DNA of 64,000 nt from Candidatus Nitrosopumilus sp. (GCA_003331425.1 QOOS01000003.1:1-64000); one strand, 5' to 3'; positions 44,201 through 53,635 are shown, numbered from the stretch's first letter. A program made the numbers and translations. Notes: generated from the letters alone by a model not told the origin.

Positions 44201-44701
44201 ATGAGTTATGAATTAATCATAGAATACTATCAACAAATTCAAGATATTTTATCAAATAATTATTTTCAAGAATATGGCGTAATTGGATTATTTCTAAATT
44301 CATTATTATCAGCAACGGCAATTCCAATACCAACAGAAATTTTAACATCAGCATTACTAATTGGAGGAGAAAATATTGTTCTCGTTGGACTAGCGTTAAT
44401 TATAGGATCAGTGATTGGAGGAGTTTTAAATTATTTCATAGGTTTTGGTGGAAACAAATTATTTAAAAAAATTAAAAGAAAAACAGACATTGAAACAAAT
44501 GAAAAAAAACACAATAAAATACTAGATAAATTTGGATGGAGTGCAATATTTTTTGCAGCATGGATTCCAGTGATTGGAGATCTAATTTTGATATCAGCAG
44601 GAATTAAAAAAATGAAATTTGTAAAATTTTCAATTTTTATGGTTTCAGGAAAGATAGTCAAGACCATAATTGTAGTAGTAGGATTAGGAACAATATTTTA
44701 A
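44201..44701 (+). CDS. DedA-like (VTT) membrane protein
   Basis: 'FLNSLLSATAIPIPTEILTSALLIGG', 'KFGWSAIFFAAWIPVIGDLILISAG'. Confidence 0.82.
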   Translation: MSYELIIEYYQQIQDILSNNYFQEYGVIGLFLNSLLSATAIPIPTEILTSALLIGGENIVLVGLALIIGSVIGGVLNYFIGFGGNKLFKKIKRKTDIETNEKKHNKILDKFGWSAIFFAAWIPVIGDLILISAGIKKMKFVKFSIFMVSGKIVKTIIVVVGLGTIF

Positions 44702-44779
44702 AAATAATTCAATAATTCAATCTAAAATAATTTTAGATCAAGGAGATGATTAAAATACATTCAAAATTGTATACGTTGT

Positions 44780-45154
44780 ATGACAGTAAAAAAATTCAAA
44801 TTAATTTGTCAAGATATAGCCTCAATTAGTCCATTTATCAGATTTGTAGGAGTGATTGGAGAAAGAGGAGAGTTATTGGCATATAATCGAAGACAAGATT
44901 TGACACCATTATTAGATGAAAAAAATACCAAGTATCAATTCTCGCATATTGCAATGAAAACAGACCTAGAGGGGTTTTTTGATAAAAATTTGGGAGAAGT
45001 AGAATTTGTTTGGGAAGAAAGGAAAAAAGTACAAACAATATCATTTGCAATCAAAAAAGCTATAGTTTGGGTGTCAATAGATAAAAAAGTAATCAGATCA
45101 GAAATGCTAAGAATCATCGACTCATGTCTACCAATTGTTAAAAAACATTCTTAA
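44780..45154 (+). CDS. roadblock-like small protein (DUF6659-like)
   Basis: similar to 9421 and 55398 ORFs. Confidence 0.6.
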   Translation: MTVKKFKLICQDIASISPFIRFVGVIGERGELLAYNRRQDLTPLLDEKNTKYQFSHIAMKTDLEGFFDKNLGEVEFVWEERKKVQTISFAIKKAIVWVSIDKKVIRSEMLRIIDSCLPIVKKHS

Positions 45155-45167
45155 AATTTGAAATAAT

Positions 45168-45263
45168 TTGAAATGCCCATATTGTGAGATTGATTTAGAT
45201 TCACTTAGTATGACAGATGGATTAAAACACATTTTAGATCATAAAAAAGAAAACCAAAATTAA
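45168..45263 (+). CDS. 31-aa zinc-finger miniprotein (TTG start; absent from ORF track)
   Basis: MKCPYCEIDLDSLSMTDGLKHILDHKKENQN; CxxC...HxxxH. Confidence 0.5.
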   Translation: MKCPYCEIDLDSLSMTDGLKHILDHKKENQN

Positions 45264-45288
45264 AGTATCAAATAAAAATTAGAAAAAT

Positions 45289-45564
45289 ATGGAAAATATT
45301 AAAGAATTAATCGAAGAAATTAATTCGAGAAAACCCAAAGATTATGAAAAAATGAGTATTAAGGAAGTCAGTAATGAACTTCACAAAGTAATGGAATTTG
45401 AACAGATGATAGTAAAAAAAATAAAATTATTTGAAGATGATCATCAAGAACCAGATTTAATTAAATATGCAAAAATGATTTATAAAAAAATCATAGAACG
45501 AGAAACTAGTTTAATTCAAGAGACGTATTTGAAAAAAATTGATTCACAATATCTAAATTCATAA
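45289..45564 (+). CDS. hypothetical protein
   Basis: ORF. Confidence 0.6.
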   Translation: MENIKELIEEINSRKPKDYEKMSIKEVSNELHKVMEFEQMIVKKIKLFEDDHQEPDLIKYAKMIYKKIIERETSLIQETYLKKIDSQYLNS

Positions 45565-45567
45565 AAA

Positions 45568-46503
45568 TTAATTCTCTTCATAAAGCCAGCATCTCACATA
45601 GCCAGTATCTGTTTTAAATTTTGGAGGAAGTTTTTTACATTTTTCAATAGCTAAAGGACATCTATCAATAAATCGGCATTCAGTTGGAGGTTCAAGCAAA
45701 CTAGGAGGGGTGCCAGGAATATATTTTGGAATTTTTCCCTTAAGAGTTGGAATTGATTCAATTAGTCCTTGAGTGTAAGGATGTTTAGGATTTTCATAAA
45801 TTTCTTTAGAAGTTCCAAATTCAACCATTTGTCCACCATACATAATTCCAATTTTATCTGCAATTTCAGATAAAACTGCCAAATCATGCGTAATCAACAT
45901 AAAAGACATACCATCTTTTTTCAATTTTTTGAGTAGGTTGATAATTTGTGCTTGAATTAAAACATCTAATGCAGTAGTTGGTTCATCAGCAACGACAAAT
46001 TGGGGTTTTAAAATTAAAGCCATTGCTATGATAACGCGTTGTTTCATTCCACCACTTAATTCATGAGGATATTTTTTTAACACATCTTCATCTAAATTGA
46101 CAGATGTAATAGAATCTAAAATTAATTTATCAGCATTTCCATCAAAATTATGTTGTTTTAGGATTTCATTGAATTGTTGATGTATTGTAAATACAGGATC
46201 CAATGAATTCATGGCACCTTGAAAAATCATAGATATTTTTTTCCAACGGAATTTTTCATCAAACTCAGAGTCAGATAGATCTAAAATAGATTTATCATCA
46301 AAAATTATTTTTCCAGAACTTTCTCCACCAGTAAGCATTCTAATTAACGATAATCCAAGTGTGCTTTTTCCACACGCACTTTCACCGGCAATACCCAAAG
46401 ATTCTCCAGTATCTAATTGAAAATCTACATCATCTACAGCATAAACAGGACCTTTAGATGTAGAATATCTAGAAAATAGTCCATTAACAGATAACAGAGT
46501 CAT
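45568..46503 (-). CDS. ABC transporter ATP-binding protein (OppD/DppD-like)
   Basis: 'GESACGKSTLGLSLIRML', 'LSGGMKQRVIIAMAL', C-terminal 'CRFIDRCPLAIEKC'. Confidence 0.93.
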   Translation of the reverse strand: MTLLSVNGLFSRYSTSKGPVYAVDDVDFQLDTGESLGIAGESACGKSTLGLSLIRMLTGGESSGKIIFDDKSILDLSDSEFDEKFRWKKISMIFQGAMNSLDPVFTIHQQFNEILKQHNFDGNADKLILDSITSVNLDEDVLKKYPHELSGGMKQRVIIAMALILKPQFVVADEPTTALDVLIQAQIINLLKKLKKDGMSFMLITHDLAVLSEIADKIGIMYGGQMVEFGTSKEIYENPKHPYTQGLIESIPTLKGKIPKYIPGTPPSLLEPPTECRFIDRCPLAIEKCKKLPPKFKTDTGYVRCWLYEEN

Positions 46504-46584
46504 GTATTACTTAGATCCATCTAGAATTTTTATTTTGCACTAAGGGATATAAACAACATTGTTAGAATTAAAAAATCGATTCAA

Positions 46585-47091
46585 ATGATATTTCCAATAT
46601 GCGGCTTTGATGCAAAAAATGCAGTTTTATGTCCTCAATGTGAAGCAAAAGTAGAGAAAGGGGAGCTAACTAAAGCAGATGTAGAGGCATCAATTACATT
46701 AGCAAAAATTGCCAAATCAAACAAAGAAATAGAAAATTTCACATTATTTTCATGTAAGGACTTTGAAGGAAATTTCATTTTATCAATGGCAAAAAATGAC
46801 ATAATGGCAATTAGACAAAGTAGAACATTATACAGATTAATTCAGGATCAGTTTAAAGAAAAAATTTGGCTAGTTGAAGCAGATGAAACAGACAAAAAAT
46901 TCATCGAAGATTTATTCTTCCCTACAAAGATTTTAACAATTAATTCTGTTTTTTCAGGAGGCAATCAAAAAACTAAAGCTGTAGTTTCAGGTAAATGGAC
47001 ACCAAAATTCCCAATTGACACCAAAAAAGTGGTTGAAATTGTTAAAAACGCCCGAAACCTTGACATTGAGATAGAATTTGAGGATAAATGA
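46585..47091 (+). CDS. NusA-related/hypothetical protein upstream of aspS
   Basis: zinc-ribbon-like N-terminus; ATGA overlap with aspS. Confidence 0.6.
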   Translation: MIFPICGFDAKNAVLCPQCEAKVEKGELTKADVEASITLAKIAKSNKEIENFTLFSCKDFEGNFILSMAKNDIMAIRQSRTLYRLIQDQFKEKIWLVEADETDKKFIEDLFFPTKILTINSVFSGGNQKTKAVVSGKWTPKFPIDTKKVVEIVKNARNLDIEIEFEDK

Positions 47092-48380
47092 AAATGGTTT
47101 TTGTTAAAACTCACGACATTTCAGAATTAAACCAAGAGCTAATTGGAAAGCAAGTAGTACTAGGCGGATGGATTGAGGATCTTAGAAAATTAGGAAAAAT
47201 GTCATTTATCACACTTCGAGACATTTCAGGAATTTCTCAGGTAATTGTTAAAGGAGAATTAAATGATAATCTTGGAGAAATTAATCGTCAAAGTGTTGTA
47301 AGCATTAAAGGAATTGTTCAAGAAACTAAAGCTAGAGATTTTGAATTTGAAGTAAAAGCTGAAGAGATCGAAGTGTTAGGAAAAGCAATCCATCCATTAC
47401 CAGTAGACCCAATTGGAAGATTAGAAAGTAACATCGATACAAGATTAAATCATCGCGCATTAGATATGAGAAATCAAAAGACAGCATCAATTTTCAAATT
47501 AAGACATTATGTTCTACAAATATTACGTAAAACATTAGCTGAAAAAAAATTCATTGAAATTACAACACCAAAAATTATTGGTAGTGCAAGTGAAGGTGGT
47601 GCAGATTTATTTTCATTGGAATATTTTGGAAAGACAGCATACCTAGCACAAAGTCCTCAACTATACAAAGAACAAATGACAATAGGATTAGAAAGGGTAT
47701 TTGAAATTTCAAACTTTTACAGAGCAGAAAACTCACATACTGGAAGACATCTAACAGAATTTACCAGCATAGACATTGAAGCAGCATTTATGGATTACAA
47801 TGATGTCATGGATGTGTTAGAAGCATTAGTTATTGCAGTTTACAAATTTACAGCAGAAAATTGTAAGAAAGAACAAGAATCAATTGGACATACAATTGAA
47901 ATTCCATCTGCCCCATTTGAAAGAATTACTTACAATCAATGTGTAGAAGAGCTCAAAAAAGCAGGTGAAAAAATTGAGTTTGGAGATGACTTGTTAGATT
48001 CACATTTAAGAATAATTGGAAATAATCATCCAGGATTTTACTTTTTAACTGATTGGCCAATGAAACTCAAGCCATTTTACATCAGAGAGAAAGATGAAGA
48101 TGCAACACTTTCACGTTCTTTTGATTTGCAATATGGGTATCTAGAATTATCATCAGGAGGAACCAGACTTCATGATTCAGAATTACTAAAAGCAAGATTA
48201 TCTGAACAAGGGTTGGATCCTGCACAATTTGAGGATCATCTTAAAACATTTGATTGGGGAATGCCACCACATTCAGGTTGGGGAATGGGATTAGACAGAC
48301 TAATGACAACATTAATCGGAATTGATAATGTTCGTGAAGTAGTTCTTTATCCAAGGGATCCAGATAGACTATCACCATAG
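47088..48380 (+). CDS. aspS: aspartyl-tRNA synthetase
   Basis: 'GWIEDLRKLGKMSFITLRD', 'GGADLFSLEYFGKTAYLAQSPQLYKEQ', 'GWGMGLDRLMTTLIGIDNVREVVLYPRDPDRLSP'. Confidence 0.97.
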   Translation: MKMVFVKTHDISELNQELIGKQVVLGGWIEDLRKLGKMSFITLRDISGISQVIVKGELNDNLGEINRQSVVSIKGIVQETKARDFEFEVKAEEIEVLGKAIHPLPVDPIGRLESNIDTRLNHRALDMRNQKTASIFKLRHYVLQILRKTLAEKKFIEITTPKIIGSASEGGADLFSLEYFGKTAYLAQSPQLYKEQMTIGLERVFEISNFYRAENSHTGRHLTEFTSIDIEAAFMDYNDVMDVLEALVIAVYKFTAENCKKEQESIGHTIEIPSAPFERITYNQCVEELKKAGEKIEFGDDLLDSHLRIIGNNHPGFYFLTDWPMKLKPFYIREKDEDATLSRSFDLQYGYLELSSGGTRLHDSELLKARLSEQGLDPAQFEDHLKTFDWGMPPHSGWGMGLDRLMTTLIGIDNVREVVLYPRDPDRLSP

Positions 48381-48817
48381 ACACAACTTGTGGCAAGATT
48401 TGAGCTACTTTAGCTAATTTTATCCATAACTTTCTTAATTTTTGAATATAGAATAACTTTTGAAATTCTTCTTTTTACTTAATACCAAAAACAGAGAATC
48501 AATATCTGAAGATGAAGTTTACCCGCAAAGATTTAGAGGAGTTCAAGATTGTATTGAAGAAATTGTCTCGTTGTCAAAAATCAGATTAGGATTTCACAGG
48601 AGAGTAGAACCTACAGTAAGGCAAACAAACCAAACTGTATCTTCTTCAGGTATTTTTTCAAAGAACCTGATATCTTTTAGATAACATGAGCCATAATTAG
48701 GCTCAAGGAGTATAAGATTACAGGGTCATTCTAAAAAAAGTCACTCAGTACTAGAAGCAATATTTAGAAAAATGAAGTACTCTCAATCTTTTTAATATCT
48801 TTTTTTGATGTAAATTT

Positions 48818-49558
48818 ATGAAAATATCTATTATTATTGGAATTATGATCATGATGACAATGTCATCAACTGCTTTTGGTGTGGTACTCGTATTTTTAGA
48901 TAAAGATGTTTATGAAATTCCTACTCCCGATAATCCATTAACGGTTTTTATCGAATCTCCAGGTAAAGTTACAATTTCTGTAAGTAATGGGGATGTTGCA
49001 ACTGTATTGGGAGATACAACCACTGGGGAATTTACCATTTACCATGATGATTATGATTTCATTGAAGGTACAATGTTAATTGCAAATCACATTAATGATT
49101 ATACTTTAAAAGAATGGACAGATGTTTCGACTTTTACTAAAACAGGATTAGCTGTACCTGCAAAAGAAACAACTAGTGTAAAAACAGGTAATGGTGGAGG
49201 TTGTCTAATTGCAACTGCGACTTATGGCTCTGAGATGTCACAGCAAGTCCAACAACTCAGAGAACTACGTGACAACCAATTACTGCAAACTGAATCTGGA
49301 ACTGTATTCATAGGAATGTTTAACGATATTTACTATTCATTTAGTCCAGCCATTGCAGACATGGAAAGAGAACATCCAATGTTTAAAGAAGCAGTAAAAC
49401 TTGCAATCACTCCGATGATTTCCACACTGTCGCTAATGGAAAATGCTGATTCTGAATCAGAAGTTTTAGTGGTAGGAATTTCAGTAATCGTACTAAACTT
49501 GGGAATGTATATTGCAGTTCCAGCAATCATAATTGTTGGAATTAGAAAACGATTCTAA
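48818..49558 (+). CDS. secreted protein with CFI-box (CTERM-like) region and C-terminal TM
   Basis: signal peptide; 'GNGGGCLIATATYGSEMSQQVQQLRELRDNQLL'; terminal TM then IRKRF. Confidence 0.75.
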   Translation: MKISIIIGIMIMMTMSSTAFGVVLVFLDKDVYEIPTPDNPLTVFIESPGKVTISVSNGDVATVLGDTTTGEFTIYHDDYDFIEGTMLIANHINDYTLKEWTDVSTFTKTGLAVPAKETTSVKTGNGGGCLIATATYGSEMSQQVQQLRELRDNQLLQTESGTVFIGMFNDIYYSFSPAIADMEREHPMFKEAVKLAITPMISTLSLMENADSESEVLVVGISVIVLNLGMYIAVPAIIIVGIRKRF

Positions 49559-49851
49559 AAAAATCACGCTCCCAAACTATTGAGCCTAAAGAAGAATATT
49601 TCTTTTAAAATCAAAAATTAATTTGAAAGGTTGTTTAATTTTTAACTTATTTTTAGATATTTTTTAAGATTTTTTTTAGCAAAAATAAATCAAAGATTTA
49701 CTTATACAGAGTATGGATAAACAAAAGGAAAAACACAAGAGAGATTTGCAAGAAAAGAGCGACAATGCAGAAATATTTGAATTTACATAATCAAAACTGA
49801 ACAGATTACAGTAATTCAAATAATTTGAGATACCAAATTATTGTGGAAAAT

Positions 49852-50007
49852 CTATTTTTTTGATAGTAATTCTGTTTGTTTTTTCATTTCAGATAGAATT
49901 AAAATCAATATTTCTTTTTCACTTAGCTTCAAAAGTGACCTGGTTTCTTCTTCAGTGAATTGAATATCTTCATTTAATTCATCGTATGTGTTTAATGAAT
50001 CTGTCAT
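49852..50007 (-). CDS. 51-aa small protein (absent from ORF track)
   Basis: MTDSLNTYDELNEDIQFTEEETRSLLKLSEKEILILILSEMKKQTELLSKK. Confidence 0.5.
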   Translation of the reverse strand: MTDSLNTYDELNEDIQFTEEETRSLLKLSEKEILILILSEMKKQTELLSKK

Positions 50008-50090
50008 GATGAAATTATAAAATTCTTATAAAAAAATGTACTTGTCTTAATTTTGCATATTTTAAAAAAAAGTTCTTTTTAAAACAAAAA

Positions 50091-50312
50091 TTAATGTGAT
50101 GATTTAATATCTAATTTTAATTTTTTAATTAGAAATATTGCTGCAGCTCCAATGTTTAGCATTAAACCTCCAACTATAATTCCCACATACGAAAGCCAAC
50201 TAATTGGAGCAGTTAAGAAATAGATAATTGTTGCAGATAATATTGTAATTCCAACAATAATTAGTAAATATGAAACTAATTTTGCAACAGATATTGTCTT
50301 TTCACGATCCAT
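50091..50312 (-). CDS. two-TM small membrane protein
   Basis: hydrophobic profile. Confidence 0.6.
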   Translation of the reverse strand: MDREKTISVAKLVSYLLIIVGITILSATIIYFLTAPISWLSYVGIIVGGLMLNIGAAAIFLIKKLKLDIKSSH

Positions 50313-50315
50313 ACT

Positions 50316-50576
50316 TCAGTCCTTATTTTCATCTTCTTTTGAAACATCATCTTCCATCAATTTGGAAATTGTATAGTTATGATGCTCCTTTCGATTTTTA
50401 GCGTTTAATTTTTTAATTTTTCTTTTAAGGTCTATACCTGCTATTAGCAATGCACTTCCAAAGAAAAGTGAAATACCTGAAAAAAATGTCAAACCATAAG
50501 ACATTACAAGATTAACTCCAATCAATAGAACCGCAATTCCAATTACCACCAATAAGAGAGGAATTTGTTTTATCAT
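50316..50576 (-). CDS. two-TM small membrane protein
   Basis: hydrophobic profile; adjacent to 50091 ORF. Confidence 0.6.
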   Translation of the reverse strand: MIKQIPLLLVVIGIAVLLIGVNLVMSYGLTFFSGISLFFGSALLIAGIDLKRKIKKLNAKNRKEHHNYTISKLMEDDVSKEDENKD

Positions 50577-50766
50577 AATTTACAGATATAATTGGTCTTC
50601 ATAGTTGTTTCTTTTCTCAATATTATGAATACAATCATCAAATAGGCACATTATTTATCAAATCCCAACCTTTTTGTAAACTCATAAGTTCATAAAATTA
50701 CAATTTGCACGCCATGAGAATTGGTATGTTTAGTGACACGTGATAACTCTCCAAAGGAGTAAATTT

Positions 50767-50872
50767 TGGTTACTAAATAAAAAATTCTCCAGTGGCAACT
50801 TTGGTTGCCGCTGTACATTCTTTTGATAAGGTTAACGTAGTAACCAATGCCAATATCCTCCAAGCATTGGTT
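50767..50872. other. cluster of nested inverted repeats (candidate structured RNA or terminator region)
   Basis: TTGGTTACTA (50767-50776)/TAGTAACCAA (50839-50848); GGCAAC-TTTG-GTTGCC (50795-50810); ACCAATGC (50844-50851)/GCATTGGT (50865-50872). Confidence 0.65.
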
Positions 50873-51185
50873 TGTCTCTATCAAACTTTATCCTAGCTTT
50901 ACTCTTTTGCATTTTTAGATAATTTTGAATTATTTTTAGAATTGCTTTTTCGTCTTTAATTTTAGGATCACGTGTATGATTATACTCTACTAGTTCTTTG
51001 ATAAATCCAATCTTAACATAAATTGTGTAAAACCACCACCCCATTGCAAAATCAGCTTCTGGACTAAATCTATAACCATCCTTTTGATGAATCTGTTTTT
51101 CAAATTGTGAGAAAACAGTTTTGAGGGATTTAATGTCCCCTTCAAAATCTTGTGAGGAAACATAAAAAATTGGAGCCCAAGTCAT
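50832..51185 (-). CDS. hypothetical protein
   Basis: ORF with typical composition. Confidence 0.6.
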   Translation of the reverse strand: MTWAPIFYVSSQDFEGDIKSLKTVFSQFEKQIHQKDGYRFSPEADFAMGWWFYTIYVKIGFIKELVEYNHTRDPKIKDEKAILKIIQNYLKMQKSKARIKFDRDKPMLGGYWHWLLR

Positions 51186-51244
51186 GATATTATTTGTAAG
51201 GTATAGAATTTAAGGAAAATGTATTTGATGAATAAATCCCAGTG

Positions 51245-51430
51245 TTAGTGTTCACAAGAATCAGAAAGCGAGTCAGTTCTTGCCTTGACGTTTGTTTTTA
51301 GATGATATGCAAGTTCAAGTCCCTGTCTAACTTCTTCTTCAGAATAGCCTTCTGCTTTCAATTCTTTAGTTATTTCAGCTATAATTTTTTGTTCCTCATC
51401 GTGTTCCAATTTTTTTGATTTCTCACTCAT
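51245..51430 (-). CDS. small hypothetical protein with C-terminal Cys-His
   Basis: ORF. Confidence 0.55.
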   Translation of the reverse strand: MSEKSKKLEHDEEQKIIAEITKELKAEGYSEEEVRQGLELAYHLKTNVKARTDSLSDSCEH

Positions 51431-51469
51431 CAGATACCTTACAAGTTTCTACTATATGAAATTCATGCC

Positions 51470-51481
51470 TATTGGCCAATA
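51470..51481. promoter_or_regulatory. 12-bp perfect palindrome TATTGGCCAATA in a divergent intergenic region
   Basis: read directly; between genes starting at 51430 (-) and 51647 (+). Confidence 0.5.
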
Positions 51482-51646
51482 ATGAAAATATTAATGGATT
51501 AGAGACGAAAAAGTGGTCTTTATTTTATCCCATTTGAAAAATACAATAATCAAGATAGTGGATTTCAGCAAAACTAACAGTATCAGATAATCAAATATTT
51601 CCAAGATCTACACTAGAAAAATATTACATAAAAAAATAATTCAAAT

Positions 51647-52486
51647 TTGATAAAATTAAACAAGAATTTATCTAGTAAACTGACAGAATCTATAATATTG
51701 AAAGAAAAATTTGCAGATATTGATGGAAGTAAAATTCGTTATTTGGAATCAGGTTCTTCTGAAAAAACACTTGTGCTAGTACATGGGTTAGGTGCATCTT
51801 GTGAAAGATGGGAACATGTACTCCCCATTTTTAAAAATAATTTTAGAGTTATAGTTCCAGATTTAATTGGATTTGGTCAAAGTGACAAACCAACTGTAGA
51901 TTATACAATAGATTTTTTTTCAGAATTTTTGGAAAAATTTTTGAAGTCTTTAGGAGTTGATAAAACTAGCATAATAGGTTCATCACTAGGTGGACAGATT
52001 GCTGCAGAATTTGCCTCAGTACACCCCAATATTATTGAAAAATTAATCCTAGTTTCCCCTTCAGGAATTATGAAACAATCTACTTTTGCTCTTGATGCAT
52101 ATATTATGGCAGCACTATATCCAAATGAATTAAGTGCAAAAAATGCATTTGAAACAATGGATGCCTCAGGAAAAGAAATTCCAAAAACAACAATTACGAA
52201 ATTTGTAACACGAATGAAATTACATAATGCAAAATTTGCGTTTATGTCAACTTTATTAGGATTAAAAAATTCTGAATCAATTATTAATAAACTCAAGAAT
52301 ATTACTTCCCCAACATTGATAGTTTGGGGAGCAGATGATCCAGTAATTCCCATTAAATTTGCTAATGATTTTGTGACACATATTGATAATTCTGAATTAT
52401 ATGAAATGAGTAATTGTGGACATACCCCATATGTCCAAAAACCAGAACTATTTGCTTCTCAAGTATTAAAATTCTTGAATAATTAA
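51647..52486 (+). CDS. alpha/beta hydrolase (TTG start)
   Basis: 'LVLVHGLGASCERWEHVLPIFKNNFRVIVPDLIGFGQSDKP', 'IIGSSLGGQIAAEFAS', 'VIPIKFANDF'. Confidence 0.92.
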   Translation: MIKLNKNLSSKLTESIILKEKFADIDGSKIRYLESGSSEKTLVLVHGLGASCERWEHVLPIFKNNFRVIVPDLIGFGQSDKPTVDYTIDFFSEFLEKFLKSLGVDKTSIIGSSLGGQIAAEFASVHPNIIEKLILVSPSGIMKQSTFALDAYIMAALYPNELSAKNAFETMDASGKEIPKTTITKFVTRMKLHNAKFAFMSTLLGLKNSESIINKLKNITSPTLIVWGADDPVIPIKFANDFVTHIDNSELYEMSNCGHTPYVQKPELFASQVLKFLNN

Positions 52487-52523
52487 CAAAAGGATTTAAA
52501 TTAGAATTATTGTATTTTTGGTT

Positions 52524-52949
52524 ATGAGTGGTAATAGTAACCAATATGATCCAACTGCAATGTTTAAAGATTGGATTCAAAAAAGTGGTCAAGCTCAAGC
52601 TGAATTTATGAAAAACTTTGGATCATTAATGACAAATCAACCTAATCAAAAATTTAATCCATTAGAAACATTAAAAGAAGTTTCAGATAAAACTACACAA
52701 ACTCAATCAAACATGATGGATAACATGTCAGCAATGCAAACAAAAAGCATGGACACCATGTTTAGTATCGGACAGATGCTTCCATCTTTTATGAATTGGG
52801 GAGCTTATAAAACCACCATTAGCAGTAATGGCAGAATTTCAATTCCAGAAGCTGAACGAAATGCTTTAGATTTGGGTGAAGGAGATTTGGTTCAAGTCAT
52901 AATATTACCAATTACAAAAAAAACAAAAACTAAGAAAAGTAAAAAATAA
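52524..52949 (+). CDS. phasin-like N-terminus fused to C-terminal AbrB/SpoVT-type domain (ATG at 52524 preferred to TTG at 52518)
   Basis: Gln/Met-rich helical N-terminus; 'YKTTISSNGRISIPEAERNALDLGEGDLVQVIILPI' AbrB signature. Confidence 0.78.
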   Translation: MSGNSNQYDPTAMFKDWIQKSGQAQAEFMKNFGSLMTNQPNQKFNPLETLKEVSDKTTQTQSNMMDNMSAMQTKSMDTMFSIGQMLPSFMNWGAYKTTISSNGRISIPEAERNALDLGEGDLVQVIILPITKKTKTKKSKK

Positions 52950-53136
52950 TTCAAAGTAAAACAACTCAGAAAAAATCCATAGATATTTTTTCCAAAGTAT
53001 AAAAAAACATCAATAAAATATTGATGGAATTAAATAAAAAAATGATTTTAGATCATCACATTCATGTTGAACGCACATCTATTTTTGAAAACGTTCATTT
53101 TTTACTAAAAAATTCAGTATGTAATTAAAGGATTTA

Positions 53137-53163
53137 ATTACCATTCATTACCAATTATTACCA
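53137..53163 (+). promoter_or_regulatory. three direct repeats ATTACCA with exact 10-bp period
   Basis: 53137-53143, 53147-53153, 53157-53163. Confidence 0.8.
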
Positions 53164-53167
53164 ATAC

Positions 53168-53175
53168 TATATATA
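53168..53175 (+). promoter_or_regulatory. TATA box of the phasin-like gene
   Basis: TATATATA about 25-30 bp upstream of the ATG at 53198. Confidence 0.65.
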
Positions 53176-53197
53176 CTGGTTCATTAATCTAAAATTT

Positions 53198-53635
53198 ATG
53201 AGTACACAAACAAAAACAACTCAAAATACAAATCAGTCAAACAATGTATTTGCAATCTACAAACAAAATGTGCAAAAATATTTTGAAAGTATCACAAAAA
53301 ATACTCCTCAATATTTTCAAGCAACAACACATTTTCAAGAAGAATGTATGAAATCTGCTCAAAAATCATTTGATGCTGCAATCACAATACAACAAGAATT
53401 TGCACAAAAATCAGGATTATCCACAGATATTCCAACTGCTGCAAAAAATGCAATTGTTGATTCCAACAAACAAATCATCCAAGCAAGTACGATTCAAAAT
53501 CAAATTGCAAAAACTGTAATTGATGCAACAACTGAAAATATGAAATCCTTTAATGACAATGTTGAGGCATTCACTGATTTGAATAAAAACATCATCCAAT
53601 CATGGATGACAACATTCACTCCTACAAATAACTAG
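53198..53635 (+). CDS. phasin-like PHA granule protein
   Basis: all-helical, 'YKQNVQKYFESITKNTPQYFQATTHFQEECMKSAQKSFDAAITIQQEF' and genomic context. Confidence 0.7.
   Translation: MSTQTKTTQNTNQSNNVFAIYKQNVQKYFESITKNTPQYFQATTHFQEECMKSAQKSFDAAITIQQEFAQKSGLSTDIPTAAKNAIVDSNKQIIQASTIQNQIAKTVIDATTENMKSFNDNVEAFTDLNKNIIQSWMTTFTPTNN

Noticed and set aside
48460-48684. 74-aa TTG-start ORF
   Set aside because: Unusual composition and rare-start; cannot support as coding, kept out of features
48687-48705. TGAGCC-(7 nt)-GGCTCA hairpin
   Set aside because: Single short hairpin, expected by chance; probably a terminator element at most
49713-49790. 25-aa ORF MDKQKEKHKRDLQEKSDNAEIFEFT
   Set aside because: Too short and low complexity to support without conservation data
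50690-50884. 64-aa minus ORF 50690-50884
   Set aside because: Overlaps the end of the 50832 gene and the inverted-repeat cluster; no protein-like features
53024-53131. Short ORF MELNKKMILDHHIHVERTSIFENVHF...
   Set aside because: Lies in the regulatory intergenic region with no supporting features
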